A stretch of DNA of 64,000 nucleotides from the NCBI RefSeq assembly GCF_020283565.1, contig NC_060061.1, positions 744,001-808,000 on the forward strand. Reading direction: 5' to 3'. Positions 1 through 10,125 of the stretch are shown piece by piece. The translations under genes were made by a program, and so were the position numbers. The first letter of the stretch is position 1, and the number at the start of each line of letters is the position of its first letter. The notes below the pieces were generated by a model. It was not told where the DNA came from, did no database searches, and saw nothing but the letters and a program-made list of their open reading frames with translations. Source of the stretch: Trifolium pratense. Its lineage: Eukaryota > Streptophyta > Magnoliopsida > Fabales > Fabaceae.

Positions 1-1143
1 AGAATCATGTAATAGACTATCAAAATTAGTTTCTAATTCTTCATAAGGATGAGTTTTATCAAAGAGAAATACCTCATCATTTTCTGAATCTGCCATTAGA
101 CAGATGTTGGCTTCTTCTTCTTCTTTATTTGTTTCAAATTCATCATCATCATCCCAGGTAGCTAACATGGATTTTTTCTTGAAGGGAAAATTTCTGGGTG
201 ATTTGTTTAAGGGACATTCTGATTTGTAATGTCCAAGTTTGTTGCAACCAAAGCAGGTCACTTGACTTTTGTCAAAGTCATTTTTCTGCATATCTTTTCC
301 TGAAGAAAAGTTTCTTCTAATTTGATCTCTTCTTCTTAACATACGTTGGATTTTGCCAGAAATGAGAGCTAGTTCTCCTTCTGCCTCTTCTTGGGTAGAT
401 TCTAATTCCTTAGAGTCGTCTTCTAAAAAACTTATATCTTTTTGAGAAGCTTTTAAAGCAATGGTTTTTTCCTTTTTTAAAGGTTTATCTCCTTGAAGAA
501 TAACTTCATGAGCTTTTAAAGTACCAATAAGATCTTCTATGGGAAGTGTTTTCAAATCTTTAGTTTGAGTAATGGCAGTAACCATTGGTCTCCAAGTGAC
601 TGGAAGACATCTCAAAAGTTTTCTAATTCTATCATTAGTTGAAAAAGTTTTTCCAAGATATCTTAATTCATTTATGATAGTAGTAAATCTTGAAAACATT
701 TCATCAATAGTTTCGTTTTCAATCATTTCAAAAGTTTCAAATTTATTAGTTCCTATGTCTATTCTTGTTTCTTTTACATGACTAGTTCCTTCATGGTGAA
801 CTTGTAAAGTGTCCCAAACCTTTTTAGCAGTATCACATTCATCTACTCTTTCACTTTCTTTCATGCTTAGAGCACAGGATAGAAATAAATGAGCTTTAGA
901 GTTTAGGAGTACCTTTTGTTGTTCTGCAGTTGTCCATGCATCTTCAGGTTTGTCTGAAATGACTCCCTCAGCAGAAGTTACAGTAGGAACATAATCTCCT
1001 TCTGTGACTATGCGCCACATTCCTACTTCTTGAGATTTTAAAAACAATTGCATTTTGTTTTTCCAAAAATAGTAATTCTTTCCAGTGAACAAAGGTGGTC
1101 TTGAAGCAGATCCTCCTTCTGGAATGTATCTTTCTTTTGACAT
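1..1143 (-). CDS. Ty1/copia Gag (5' part of gag-pol), continues past left edge
   Basis: This is the nucleocapsid/capsid part of a Ty1/copia retrotransposon, read leftward from an ATG at 1143 and open to base 1 with no stop that I found. The start is about 55 bases inside the primer binding site, as expected for copia elements. The early part (GKNYYFWKNKMQLFLKSQ, about residues 22-39) matches the UBN2/DUF4219 Gag fold. A zinc knuckle of the C-X2-C-X4-H-X4-C type lies at 205-246 (CFGCNKLGHYKSEC). A Lys/Glu-rich stretch precedes the knuckle and an acidic stretch follows it. Protease, integrase, RT and RNase H lie beyond the edge. The intact frame suggests a fairly recent insertion. Confidence 0.88.
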   Translation of the reverse strand, partial: MSKERYIPEGGSASRPPLFTGKNYYFWKNKMQLFLKSQEVGMWRIVTEGDYVPTVTSAEGVISDKPEDAWTTAEQQKVLLNSKAHLFLSCALSMKESERVDECDTAKKVWDTLQVHHEGTSHVKETRIDIGTNKFETFEMIENETIDEMFSRFTTIINELRYLGKTFSTNDRIRKLLRCLPVTWRPMVTAITQTKDLKTLPIEDLIGTLKAHEVILQGDKPLKKEKTIALKASQKDISFLEDDSKELESTQEEAEGELALISGKIQRMLRRRDQIRRNFSSGKDMQKNDFDKSQVTCFGCNKLGHYKSECPLNKSPRNFPFKKKSMLATWDDDDEFETNKEEEEANICLMADSENDEVFLFDKTHPYEELETNFDSLLHDS

Positions 1144-1198
1144 TTTTTCTTCCTGAATCTTTTTCCTCTAACACTTGTTAAGTGTATAAACCTGTAGA

Positions 1199-1215
1199 GA
1201 CAGGCTCTGATGCCA
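1199..1215 (-). other. Primer binding site of the copia element
   Basis: On the minus strand this reads TGGCATCAGAGCCTGTC, a near match to the initiator Met-tRNA primer site (TGGTATCAGAGC) used by plant copia elements. It sits 2 bp inside the LTR end and fixes the element orientation as minus. Confidence 0.8.
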
Positions 1216-1644
1216 ATTGAAGTAGCAATAAATGTCACAAGAAAGGGGGGTTTGAATTGTGACCCTTTTTTTTAAAATCTTTTATGTGAGTTTAAAATAA
1301 CTCAAGACAATATTTCTTTTAATTGGTTAGTTAACAATTAACAAAGAAATATAGTTAGCAACAATAAAATAAACAATATATAAATGAACAAAATAAATAC
1401 TGAGTTAGTTGCTGAATAAGTAAATGTTTAAGGCCCAGAGCACTCTGGTATTACTCAGTTAGTTAGTTTAGTATGTTTTAAGGATTTTAGAGTCCAAGAG
1501 AAAAACACACAAAAGTTATCCTGGTTCACCCAACTTGGGCTAGTCCAGTCCTCATAGTCCTTGTGAGATTGTCCACTATAAATGCTCAGATCAGAACCTT
1601 CTGCTTCGCATCAAAAACTTGATCACAACTGGATCAATACAAAC

Positions 1645-1746
1645 TGCTTTTCTTCACTCGAAAAGACTTTTACACAAATGCTTTTCTTCACTCGAAAAGA
1701 CTTTCACACAAATGCTTTTCTTCACTCGAAAAGACTTTCTCACAAA
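1645..1746. repeat. 34-bp tandem repeat, three copies, in the LTR
   Basis: Three consecutive 34-bp units (1645-1678, 1679-1712, 1713-1746) differ only in the bases before ACAAA. Each holds a small inverted repeat (CTTTTC ... GAAAAG). Such arrays in the regulatory part of copia LTRs often act as enhancer-like boxes; that role is inferred. Confidence 0.85.
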
Positions 1747-1995
1747 CACTCAATCTAACATGAAAGAAAGACTTGAGAGGGTTACAATATTTGTGGGGAA
1801 TATGGGTTAAATCAACTCAAGTGAGAGATTGATAATAGCAAGCTTTGTCTATTTGTTTTTCACAAATTTATGATATATCTTTGATGCTTTGCTTTGCTTT
1901 TGAAGAGTTTATTACTTGTTGATTTTTGCTTCAACTAAGTATATGATTTGATTCTTTTTGCAAACTCTTAATCTTCTCTTCATGTAGCTCCATTG

Positions 1996-2004
1996 TATTT
2001 ATAG
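1996..2004 (-). promoter_or_regulatory. TATA-like box in the copia LTR
   Basis: CTATAAATA on the minus strand, inside the LTR and upstream of gag. It is a plausible retrotransposon promoter with transcription starting about 30 bp leftward. Inference from motif and position only. Confidence 0.5.
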
Positions 2005-2855
2005 GCAAATATAACCTTGGAGGAGCGTATGAGAGAGGGATTTGAATTTCAAATCCAACTTGACATGTCACAATGTTGTGCTGTCAATTTGCTGTGAATA
2101 GTGCGTTATCGTTGCTTCAGTAACATTACCGTTATGGCAATCTGCACTACACTTTTAATCCAATGACAACCACTGCATTTACGTGGCCCATATATGTCCA
2201 TAAGAAGGAATCTTTCCTAATTTAGGGTTGGACAACTTGTATGCAAGTGGGAAAAAATATCATGTAATTATTGTACTTTGTTTTGGTGACTCATTGTCCT
2301 TTGTTGTTTCCTTGTCCCCTCTATGTTCCCTTGAAGAGAATGAGGCATGCTACAACTTGGCTTATGGTGTGACTTCACCTTGTTGGCCAATTTTCGTCCA
2401 AGCCATCATTGTATGATGTGGCTTTTATTTGAATTTCAAATCTTCTTCAATCATTGATGGAAGCTTCCTTTGTTTGTCCAAAGGGGCTTTTATTCACTTT
2501 AGTCCAAAAAGGCTTTATGGCCCATGATTCAATTTATGCCATGTTTGGCATATTCCTTACATAAGTGTTTCCTTAAAATACTACCACTTTTGATGAGGCA
2601 AAGGAATAATATCTTTGTGAAGCACTTCATCATTTATGCCAAGACTTTAAGATGCTTCTTTTGTTTCTACTCATTGCTTATATGTTTTGCTTATCCATTG
2701 GTTGCTCATCCATAACGTTACCGTTGACAGATGATATCATTATCGTTGAAACATTTCTCACAAAACACATTAGTAGATAACAAGATAATCATAATTAAAA
2801 TTAATTAATATGTTTGTTATCTTTAAAACATCAAATAAGGATTTTGTCCTCAACA

Positions 2856-3631
2856 GAATCTTCTCAACTCCAATCTGATAAACCCAAAACAGTTTTACCC
2901 GATTCTGGCTTGGTTGAAGATCTGGACTTTTTTCCATGAAGTTTATGATGATAGATGAGTTTTTATTGTTATTTTTGAATTTTATTTTATGGTTGAAGAT
3001 CTGGATTTATGTGTATGGGAGAAGTTAATGGTTGAAGATCTTGATTTTTATTTTTATGAATTTTTATTTTTGAATTTTAAGGTTGAAGTTTTCGAAGATA
3101 GATGAGTTTTTATTTTTGTAATTATGGTTCAAGATCTGGATTTATGGGTTGTTTAAATTTTATTTTGAGTGTTAGAATTTTAAATTTCTAGGTTTTCTTT
3201 ATGAATATGATGAATGTTATGAAGATAGAGATGAAGATGAATAGGGAAGATGATGAAGGAAAGGAGAAAAAATTAGGTGTTGGTGGTTCACTATTTGATA
3301 CTATACACTTTACAAGATTCAATGGTTTAGATTTTGAAAAAATTATCAAAAGGTTAAAATTTAAAATTTTATTGAAGTTTATGGTGGATCACTATCTATA
3401 TTGGTGCACCTTAGAGAGTCACATGTCACTTAACGGTTTTTTCTCAAAAACTAACAGAAGGGACCACAATGACAAACAGACATGTCTTTAAGGGACCAAT
3501 GTGAAACTTTTATTCTTTAAGGGACCAATATGAAACTAAAAATTTCTTTAAGGGACTAAAGTACTAATTAAGCCTTTCATAATTGTGTTGTGCTATCTTT
3601 AAACTGAATGAAATTTTGGTCCAAAATTGAG
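2856..3631. other. Intergenic, includes degenerate 30-bp repeat at 3486-3567
   Basis: No gene is seen. AT-rich stretches with recurrent 'ggttgaagatctgga' words lie at 2910-3150. At 3486-3567 there are three diverged copies of a unit starting CTTTAAGGGACCAATRTGAAA, a sequence type common in legume repeats. Confidence 0.5.
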
Positions 3632-3633
3632 TA

Positions 3634-3822
3634 CTCCCTCCATCCCAAAATATAAGCAAAAATGAGCATGGACGGATTTACATGGTAGTAATTAATGGGG
3701 GCTGCTGACCCCACTCTATCATAATTTTACTAACCAATAATCACTTGGTTTTCCTACTTGATCCCACTTGAAAAGTAATATCCCCACAAACTACATATAT
3801 AGGCGGTTCTTTTGGGATGGAG
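3634..3822. mobile_element. Stowaway-like MITE (degenerate right end)
   Basis: The left end CTCCCTCCATCCCAAAATAT after a TA dinucleotide is mirrored by TTTTGGGATGGAG at 3810-3822. The inner part has no coding capacity. The ends resemble the CTCCCTCCGTCCC family of plant mariner-type MITEs. The right terminal inverted repeat is short and diverged. Confidence 0.55.
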
Positions 3823-4049
3823 AAACTCTTGGGTAAAAAAAAATTGCATTAATTTAACTCTATAAAGAATACATTTTTAACTTTCTTTTAGATATATTGA
3901 AGTGAGATAGTCAATTGGTGTACGCATGTAGCGACTTAGCATTCATAATAAAAATATTTAAACATGAAAACTATTTCTTTCTTGCTTGTTTTTTTCTACT
4001 ATCCTCCATATGCATACCATTGTATAACTTATTTTCATATATTTATTTA

Positions 4050-4685
4050 GGGTAAATAGTGTTATACCCCCCTGCAAAATAGGTGAGTTTTGCGTTACCC
4101 CCCTGCAAATTTTTTTTTTGAGATTACCCCCCTGCAATGTCAAGATTCCTTGCGTTACCCCCCTGGCTCAACAAGTGGACATATGACATGGACGAATCTT
4201 GACGTGGCATGACACGTGGAAATTAATTTATTTTTTATTTATTTTTAATTGCCAACTCAGTAATTATTTATTTTTTAATTAAAAAAAAAATGAAAAAAAA
4301 CTTTTTTTTTTTAAAGAAATTTTTTTTTAATTTTCCGTAAAAAAAAAGTAGTTTTTTTTTTTTTCCGTCAAAAAAAAAAAAAAACCCAACTTTCTATCTT
4401 CTTTCTTTCTATTTTCCGTAAAAAAAAATGTTGTTTTTTTTATTATTATTAGTTATTATTATTATTATTATTGTATTTGCTATTATATATATATATATAA
4501 AATGTATTATATTTTTTTTTATATAATAACAACTTTTAGTAAAAAAAAAAAAATAATAACAAAACTTTCTTTTAAGTATGTTCGTAAAAATATAACAACT
4601 TTTAAGTTATTTTTTTTTTCATTTTTTTAAGTAAAAAATAAATAATTACTGAGTTGGCATTTATTATATAAAAAAAATATAATAC

Positions 4686-4734
<49 letters not shown>

Positions 4735-5124
4735 GCAAATACAATAATAATAATAATAACTAATAATAATAAAAAACAATTTTTTTTTACGGAAAATAGA
4801 AAGAAAGAAGATAGAAAGTTGGGTTTCATTTTTTTTTTACGGAAAATAAAAAAAAAGTTTCTTTAAAAAAAAAAGTTTTTTTTTCATTTTTTTTAATTAA
4901 AAAATAAATAATTACTGAGTTAGCAATTAAAAATAAATAAAAAATAAATTAATTTCCACGTGTCATGCCACGTCAAGATTCGTCCATGTCATATGTCCAC
5001 TTGTTGAGCCAGGGGGGTAACGCAAGGAATCTTGACATTGCAGGGGGGTAATCTAAAAAAAAAAAATTGCAGGGGGTAACGCAAAACTCACCTATTTTGC
5101 AGGGGGGTATAACACTATTTACCC
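4050..5124. mobile_element. Foldback Mutator-like non-autonomous element with 9-bp target duplication
   Basis: The ends are GGGTAAATAGTGTTATA at 4050 and its reverse complement ending at 5124. Both are flanked by the same 9-bp sequence ATTTATTTA (4041-4049 and 5125-5133), the target duplication length of Mutator-like transposases. The two arms are inverted copies over about 475 bp each (about 4050-4524 and 4665-5124) with few differences. They carry three to four CCCCCCTGCAA blocks, a CACGTGTCATGCCACGTC block and long A/T and (AT)n runs. The central part carries a partial extra copy of an arm segment around 4620-4655. No transposase is present, so it would depend on a MULE elsewhere. Confidence 0.85.
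4690..4731. repeat. (AT)n microsatellite within the foldback element
   Basis: About 40 bp of uninterrupted TA repeats in the right arm; the left arm has a shorter matching run near 4484-4498. Length difference between otherwise paired arms suggests slippage. Confidence 0.85.
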
Positions 5125-5252
5125 ATTTATTTAATATGCACAAGTAAAATAATTATAGGAGTTGTAAAGATAGGTTAGATGCTAAGATAGATGAGATAAG
5201 AAATGGCTAAAGAGGTTAGGAGTTTGATTTCCACCCTCAACAAAAATTAACT

Positions 5253-5330
5253 ACTCCTTCCGGTCCTTTTTATAAGAAACACTTAGGGCAAAAAATTCGG
5301 TCCTTTTTATAAGAAACTTTGACCAATTTT
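5253..5330. repeat. MITE-end-like sequence with tandem 'cggtcctttttataagaaac'
   Basis: ACTCCTTCCGGTCCTTTTTATAAGAAAC is typical of one end of a plant MITE, and the inner 20 bp recur 40 bp downstream. No matching inverted end is evident nearby, so it is a fragment. Confidence 0.45.
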
Positions 5331-5525
5331 CAAATGTTTTAAATGTTCAATTTCACTTATGTCCTTTGATGACATGCGTCATTACATGAAAATAAGACCA
5401 ATTTCAAGTCTTTTTAGAAAAATTGTAACTCATTTCATGGAAGAATAATGCACTAGTTTGAAGATATTTGCAAAGAATTAAAGTAGCTGAAGAATGAAGA
5501 AAATAGCTAATATTCTGCTTTTTTC

Positions 5526-5720
5526 GCTCCGGGCGAAAATGTTGGTGCCTCAGGCGAAAATGTTGTGCCTGAGGCGAAAATTCCTGTGCCTCAGGCGAAA
5601 ATTCCCAGTTGAAAAGCACCTCTCTGTTTGCCTGTTCGCCTGGGGCGAAAATGTTGGCGCCTCAGGCGAAACTTCTGTGCCTGGGGCGAAAATGCTCGTG
5701 TCTGAGGCGAAATTCTCATT
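5526..5720. repeat. GC-rich minisatellite, imperfect 20-21 bp units
   Basis: Eight diverged units of the form (C/G)(A/G)GGCGAAAATNNTNGTGCCT occur in two blocks (5526-5607 and 5640-5720) split by about 30 bp. Each junction makes a small palindrome, GCCTCAGGC or GCCTGAGGC. This is the most GC-rich patch in an otherwise AT-rich neighbourhood. Reading frames cross it, but their products are simply repeats of it. Confidence 0.75.
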
Positions 5721-6660
5721 TATTGACTCCGGTTATAAAAGGAAAAGGCAGATCTGAGATGATGGATCGAAAATTAGCATTGGAAACATCAATTTTGAGA
5801 ACTTTTGAAGATCAAGGAGCTTGGAGGCAAGGATTGAAGTGTGGAAACACATCAAGATCATCTTGTAAACATGCTTTCTCTCATTTCTTTGATTGTAATG
5901 TTTTCTTATACTATGTGTAACTAAATTCCCATGATTGGTCCTTAGGGGATTCTGATTTCTATTTCTCTTGAACCATGTGATTCTAATTTGAATTGATATA
6001 TGAATTACGAAGTTAGTTTCTTTGATTATTCCTTATGCTTAATGCTTTATATGAATTAGCTACTTATATGATGAATTCAATGATTTATTTTACTATGACG
6101 ATAGGAATGAATCATCGATCTAGGACTAATTGATCGATTAACTTTCACTTAAGACATTTTCGATTGTTAATTGAGATTTTATAGATTAAAGTTTGTAATC
6201 CTCAATTGATCATAGATTACCTAAGACATTAGGAATCGATGATCAAGGGAGAGGATTATGTTACCAAGACATTGGGCATAATCATTTTTTATTTAATCTA
6301 ATCGTGAAACTAAATTGAGTAAATTTGTAATCATACATGAAATTACCAAGAGAAGTAGTAATTAGATGAACCAAAAGGATCAATCGCTTTTCTTCATTTG
6401 ATTTGAAACCTAAGTTATTTTGTCAGTTTATGATCAAACTTGAACCAAACAAATTTTCCCCCTTTTTACATTTAAATTTATGTGTTTAAATATGTATTCA
6501 ACTTGTTTTTGAATTACAACAATCCCTGTGGAAAGAACGATTTTTATACTACTTGACGGCTAATTGTATACTTGCAAATTATTCATTTTTGTTGCTTATT
6601 TGGCGATGTCAATTGTTGCTTGTATCACTTAGGCTTAATTTCAGTTTTTAATTTCCTTCT
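5721..6660. other. Probable non-coding retrotransposon remnant
   Basis: No coding frame is recognisable. Around 6520-6600 the text 'caatccctgtggaaagaacg ... tacttgacggctaattgtatacttgc' resembles a motif common near LTR or leader regions of plant Ty3/gypsy (Tat/Athila-like) elements. The stretch before it has paired 'aagacattgggcataatc' and 'aagacattaggaatcg' phrases. Assignment is tentative. Confidence 0.35.
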
Positions 6661-6669
6661 AGTTTGTTA

Positions 6670-6903
6670 CTCCCTCCGTCCCAAAACAATTGTCTCTGTT
6701 AACTGTTGACATTTATTTTGACCGTATTTTTTACTAATGTATAAAGATAAATATTAGCAAATAAAATCTTGTTTGATTTGTCTCGATGAATATTTTCACA
6801 AAATTAAAGTTTTATAATTTTTCATGAAAGAAAACTAAAAATATTAATGATTCAAATTATGCATTGGTATGTGTAAAGGACCATTGTTTTGGGGCGGAGG
6901 TAG
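6670..6903. mobile_element. MITE, CTCCCTCCGTCCC family, 234 bp, with 10-bp flanking duplication
   Basis: Terminal inverted repeats are CTCCCTCCGTCCCAAAACAA and its mirror TTGTTTTGGGGCGGAGGTAG. The flanks carry a perfect 10-bp direct repeat TAGTTTGTTA (6660-6669 and 6904-6913). A mariner-type Stowaway element would duplicate only TA. Duplication of 9-10 bp fits Mutator-like mobilisation better. Confidence 0.75.
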
Positions 6904-7067
6904 TAGTTTGTTAGAGTTTATTATAATCTTAGAATTTGGAATGTGTCTAAATATATTTTATAAAACCAACTTATAAAATATTTTATTAGTTAGTAGTACA
7001 TAGTTTTTAGTTTTATATATGAGGTCTATCTTCTTTTATTTTTTATTTTTAATAGATAGATGACATC

Positions 7068-7265
7068 ACAAACTATTGGAAACTCACATACGCAAAGTGG
7101 AGAAGCTGAGGTTCGAATCTCAATCTTGACGTCTAGCTTAACAATTTTAACATTTCTGCCATTGGAAACTCACACACAAAGTGGAGGGACTGATGTTCGA
7201 ATTCCAATCTTAACGTCCAACTTAATAATTTCAACATTTATGCTAGTTGAACTAGAATTTGTAGA
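7068..7265. repeat. Tandem duplication of a SINE-like segment
   Basis: Two copies of about 90 bp (from 7075 and from 7164), each beginning TTGGAAACTCACA and containing GAGGTTCGAATCTCAATC or the diverged TGATGTTCGAATTCCAATC. The GGTTCGAATC core resembles a polymerase III B-box from a tRNA-derived SINE. No tRNA cloverleaf is present. Confidence 0.5.
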
Positions 7266-8231
7266 CAAATCCAACTCCTTTTATTATCATTGTACATTGT
7301 AATTCCACTTTTGATCATGAATGAGATGAGAAATATTGAGAACATCTATTGTGCGATTCTCACATTAATACATGTAGTGTGTGATTCATAAATGAAGAAG
7401 AATCATAAAAGAACCCTCATACACACTAACAACACCTTAAACATAATATATTAAGTGTATTTTTTTGAATTTTTGGTGAGTTTGACATAAACGAGTTTGG
7501 AGATTTGGATTTTTTTCATTTTTTTTTTTATTTTATAAAGAGAATTTGGATTTTTGAAGATAATAAAGATGTTTTAAGTTTATTGAAGATGATTTTAGTT
7601 TTTTGTGTTTATTAATTTCGATGAATGTGTCTTTTGAAATTTATGCATTTATTGATGAAGATGATATGAACTCAAGGTCACCACTCGCCACCACCCTTGA
7701 GAAAATGGTAATGTGTTTGATATTTGACTTTTCTATTTTAAAAAAAAAATCAGTTGAAAATGGAGAAGTCAACGTGTGTCTCTCATAAATCTTTGATGGA
7801 CAATTGCTATCGTTAAACGGCAATGAAAACATTGTACTAATAACATGGTAAAGAAAAGTAAGACATTATTATCTAAGTTTACACATGACACTCAAACTCA
7901 TTTTTCCCCTAAAGATAGTCATTAGTCAACTATATCTTTTCACTCGAAGAAACTTGTTCATATATTAATGTGCCAAAGAATATCTGCCCAGCTAAAATGA
8001 TCCTATTGAGATTTATTTTAATTCACACTCTATAGGAGTTCTTTTTTTTTTTTTTTGACAAATAGGAGATATGTTGTTAGTTTAAAAAGGATACATCATA
8101 GTAGGATTGGGTTATTGACTTCGATTTTATGCGTAGAACAAAAGGTCCCTGTTAACGGCTATATTCAGCAACGAAAAATAAGAAAAGAGAAACGATATAT
8201 GCAGAAGTAGGCTGGAACTACAATCTTTTAT
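7266..8231. other. Intergenic, no supported feature
   Basis: AT-rich DNA with scattered short open frames that lack any recognisable domain, codon pattern or start context. I see no gene here. Confidence 0.5.
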
Positions 8232-8460
8232 ATTATAAGCTTGTATACACAAGCAACCCATAAACCCTAATTTGTTTTTCTTGTTTTCCCTTCATTTTAT
8301 CTTGCAATTTTTATTAAAAAATAATACAATTTTGTCTTGACTAGGATTTGAACCCGCAACCCTTTGGTGCAAGGCAATATTTTCAACCACTATGGCAAGT
8401 ATACCAATTGTAATTAAAATTATGTGCAATAATTGATAAGCACCATCAATTTTAAAAGTA
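8232..8460 (-). repeat. SINE-like repeat, copy 1
   Basis: Minus strand contains TGCCATAGTGGTTGA (A-box-like) and GGGTTCAAATCC (B-box, 8344-8355). It is followed outward by a TTTTTTATTAAAAATTG tail and a 'cctaaaccctaattt'-type block. It shares nearly its whole length with 9410-9625 and is partly repeated at 8890-9060. Confidence 0.5.
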
Positions 8461-8889
8461 TATCATATCAAAATTATTGTTGACTATATTATTCATCACA
8501 AAATATTTTTATGTCTTTCCTCATCAATGATTTTTTTCTACCGGATCATAAATTTAGAAAATAATTATCATGTGAGATTTGGAAAGTTATTATCACGTGT
8601 AATTTGGAAAGTTATTATCAAACTTAATTCTGCTAAATCAATTTTTTTTGCAATACAACCAAACACAACCATAGTTATGTCACTAATCACATTCATTATT
8701 TTGATTTTAACATTGCAGATTTAATATTAACCGATGATCAATTGATACAATATGCACTAGCAGACCAATTGTGATTTAAATTATGTCCACAAAGTGTTAA
8801 GCTCCATCAACTTTCATAGGAAATATTTCATACGACAATTAAGCACCATCAATTTTCATTGCACAATTTAAACAATTAAAAACCGATAA

Positions 8890-9060
8890 TCTCTTATATT
8901 ATAAGCTTGCTAACATAAGCTAACCCTAAACCTAATTTTTTCCCCTCTCATTTTCTCTTTCTTTTTATTGCAGCTTTATATAAAAAAATACAGATTTGTC
9001 ATCGAACCTGCATCCCTTACTTACAATAAAACCTTTCAACCGCTAAAACATGTGCTTCAA
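8890..9060 (-). repeat. SINE-like repeat, degenerate copy 2
   Basis: Contains the same 'ttatattataagcttg' and 'cctaaacctaatttttt' blocks and the same internal order as the neighbouring copies, but the B-box region has decayed. Confidence 0.4.
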
Positions 9061-9409
9061 TTATGAAAGAATTTAGGAATCCTAATATGTTAACTCTGTT
9101 TTCAATAAATTTGAACGACAAAATTAATCACAATTTTTATTTATTTATGGATGTCTACTTAAGTTTATGTTCTTGATCATGTTTTTAATTTTTTTTTAAC
9201 CTTTAATTATCATCAATTTTTTAACCTTTAATTATCAGCAATTTTTTTAATAAGTAAACAAAACGATGGGGGTCCAAAATTATTTAAAAAATATATAAAA
9301 TATAAAATAAGCACATAAAACAAATATAGAATAATTAGTCCATGAAATTCCCTATACTACTCTTATTGAAAATGCTCTTAGAATTTTTGTATTTTATTTT
9401 TTATTGTTA

Positions 9410-9625
9410 CATATTACACCTAACAAACCCTAAACCTAATTTGTTTTCCCTCCACTTTTATCTTTCAATTTTTATTAAAAAATAATACAATTTTGTCTTG
9501 ATTAGATTCGAACCCACAACCCTTCAGTGTAGGGCAATACTTTCAACCACTATGGCAAGTATACCAATTGTGATTAAAATTATATGCAATAATTAATAAG
9601 CACCATCGATTTTCATAGGAAAGAT
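9410..9625 (-). repeat. SINE-like repeat, copy 3
   Basis: About 200 bp closely match 8260-8455, including the tRNA-like core and the flanking 'accaattg' and 'caccat' blocks. The two copies are direct repeats about 1.15 kb apart, upstream of the Helitron helicase remnant, and may be part of the Helitron body. Confidence 0.5.
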
Positions 9626-10125
9626 TTCGTACAACAATTAAACACCATCAAATTATAACCGATAATTAGAAATCTAGCAAATCATCAAATCATACATTTT
9701 CTTAGTGTTTTATTTTTCGAAAAAATTTACATTTTTTATCCTAATTCAATATTTTGAAAAAAATTTACATTTTTTTATCCTAATTCAATATTTTTGACTA
9801 ATTAACTAAATATGTTAACCATTTTCTTATTGTTTTTTTTTACGGAAAGAAAAAAATCATTGGACTTAAAAGTTACTTTTTTTAAACTAAACATGCTAAG
9901 AAAAATATACATTTTTTATGTCTTTCTGAACTTAAAAATTTGTTCATGTTGAGGAGTATGGTTGATCGTATTACTGTAAATGTATATCAAGGTGATATTT
10001 ATGCAAATAGTAGTTGACTCCAGATATATATCAACGTGACTATATTATTAATTACGAAAAAATCACTAATTTGCATTTGTTTCTTTTGCTAACAATGTAT
10101 CCTAACCTTTCCGGATCAAAGAAGA

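Larger units (their letters stand above)
1218..2855 (-). mobile_element. 5' LTR of the Ty1/copia element (about 1.64 kb)
   Basis: On the minus strand the LTR starts TGTTGAGGACAAAATCC (from 2855) and ends in CTACTTCA at 1218, so it has TG...CA ends next to the primer site. At 1638 bp it is long for copia and in the range of SIRE/Maximus-type elements. The 5-bp target-site copy on the right would be GAATC at 2856-2860; its partner is outside the window, as is the 3' LTR. It contains a TATA-like box and a triplicated 34-bp sequence, listed separately. Confidence 0.75.

Noticed and set aside
1645..1746. CRISPR-like array
   Set aside because: Units are contiguous without spacers and lie in a plant LTR; no cas genes, eukaryotic context.
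3201..3491. 96-codon frame MNMMNVMKIEMKMNREDDEG
   Set aside because: Simple composition and runs into a dispersed repeat; no homologue recalled.
4602..4829. Hydrophobic 75-codon frame
   Set aside because: Derived from the (AT)n and T-rich arm of the foldback element.
5494..5920. Two overlapping open frames of 87 and 103 codons
   Set aside because: Most of their length is the 20-bp minisatellite read in two frames. No independent coding evidence.
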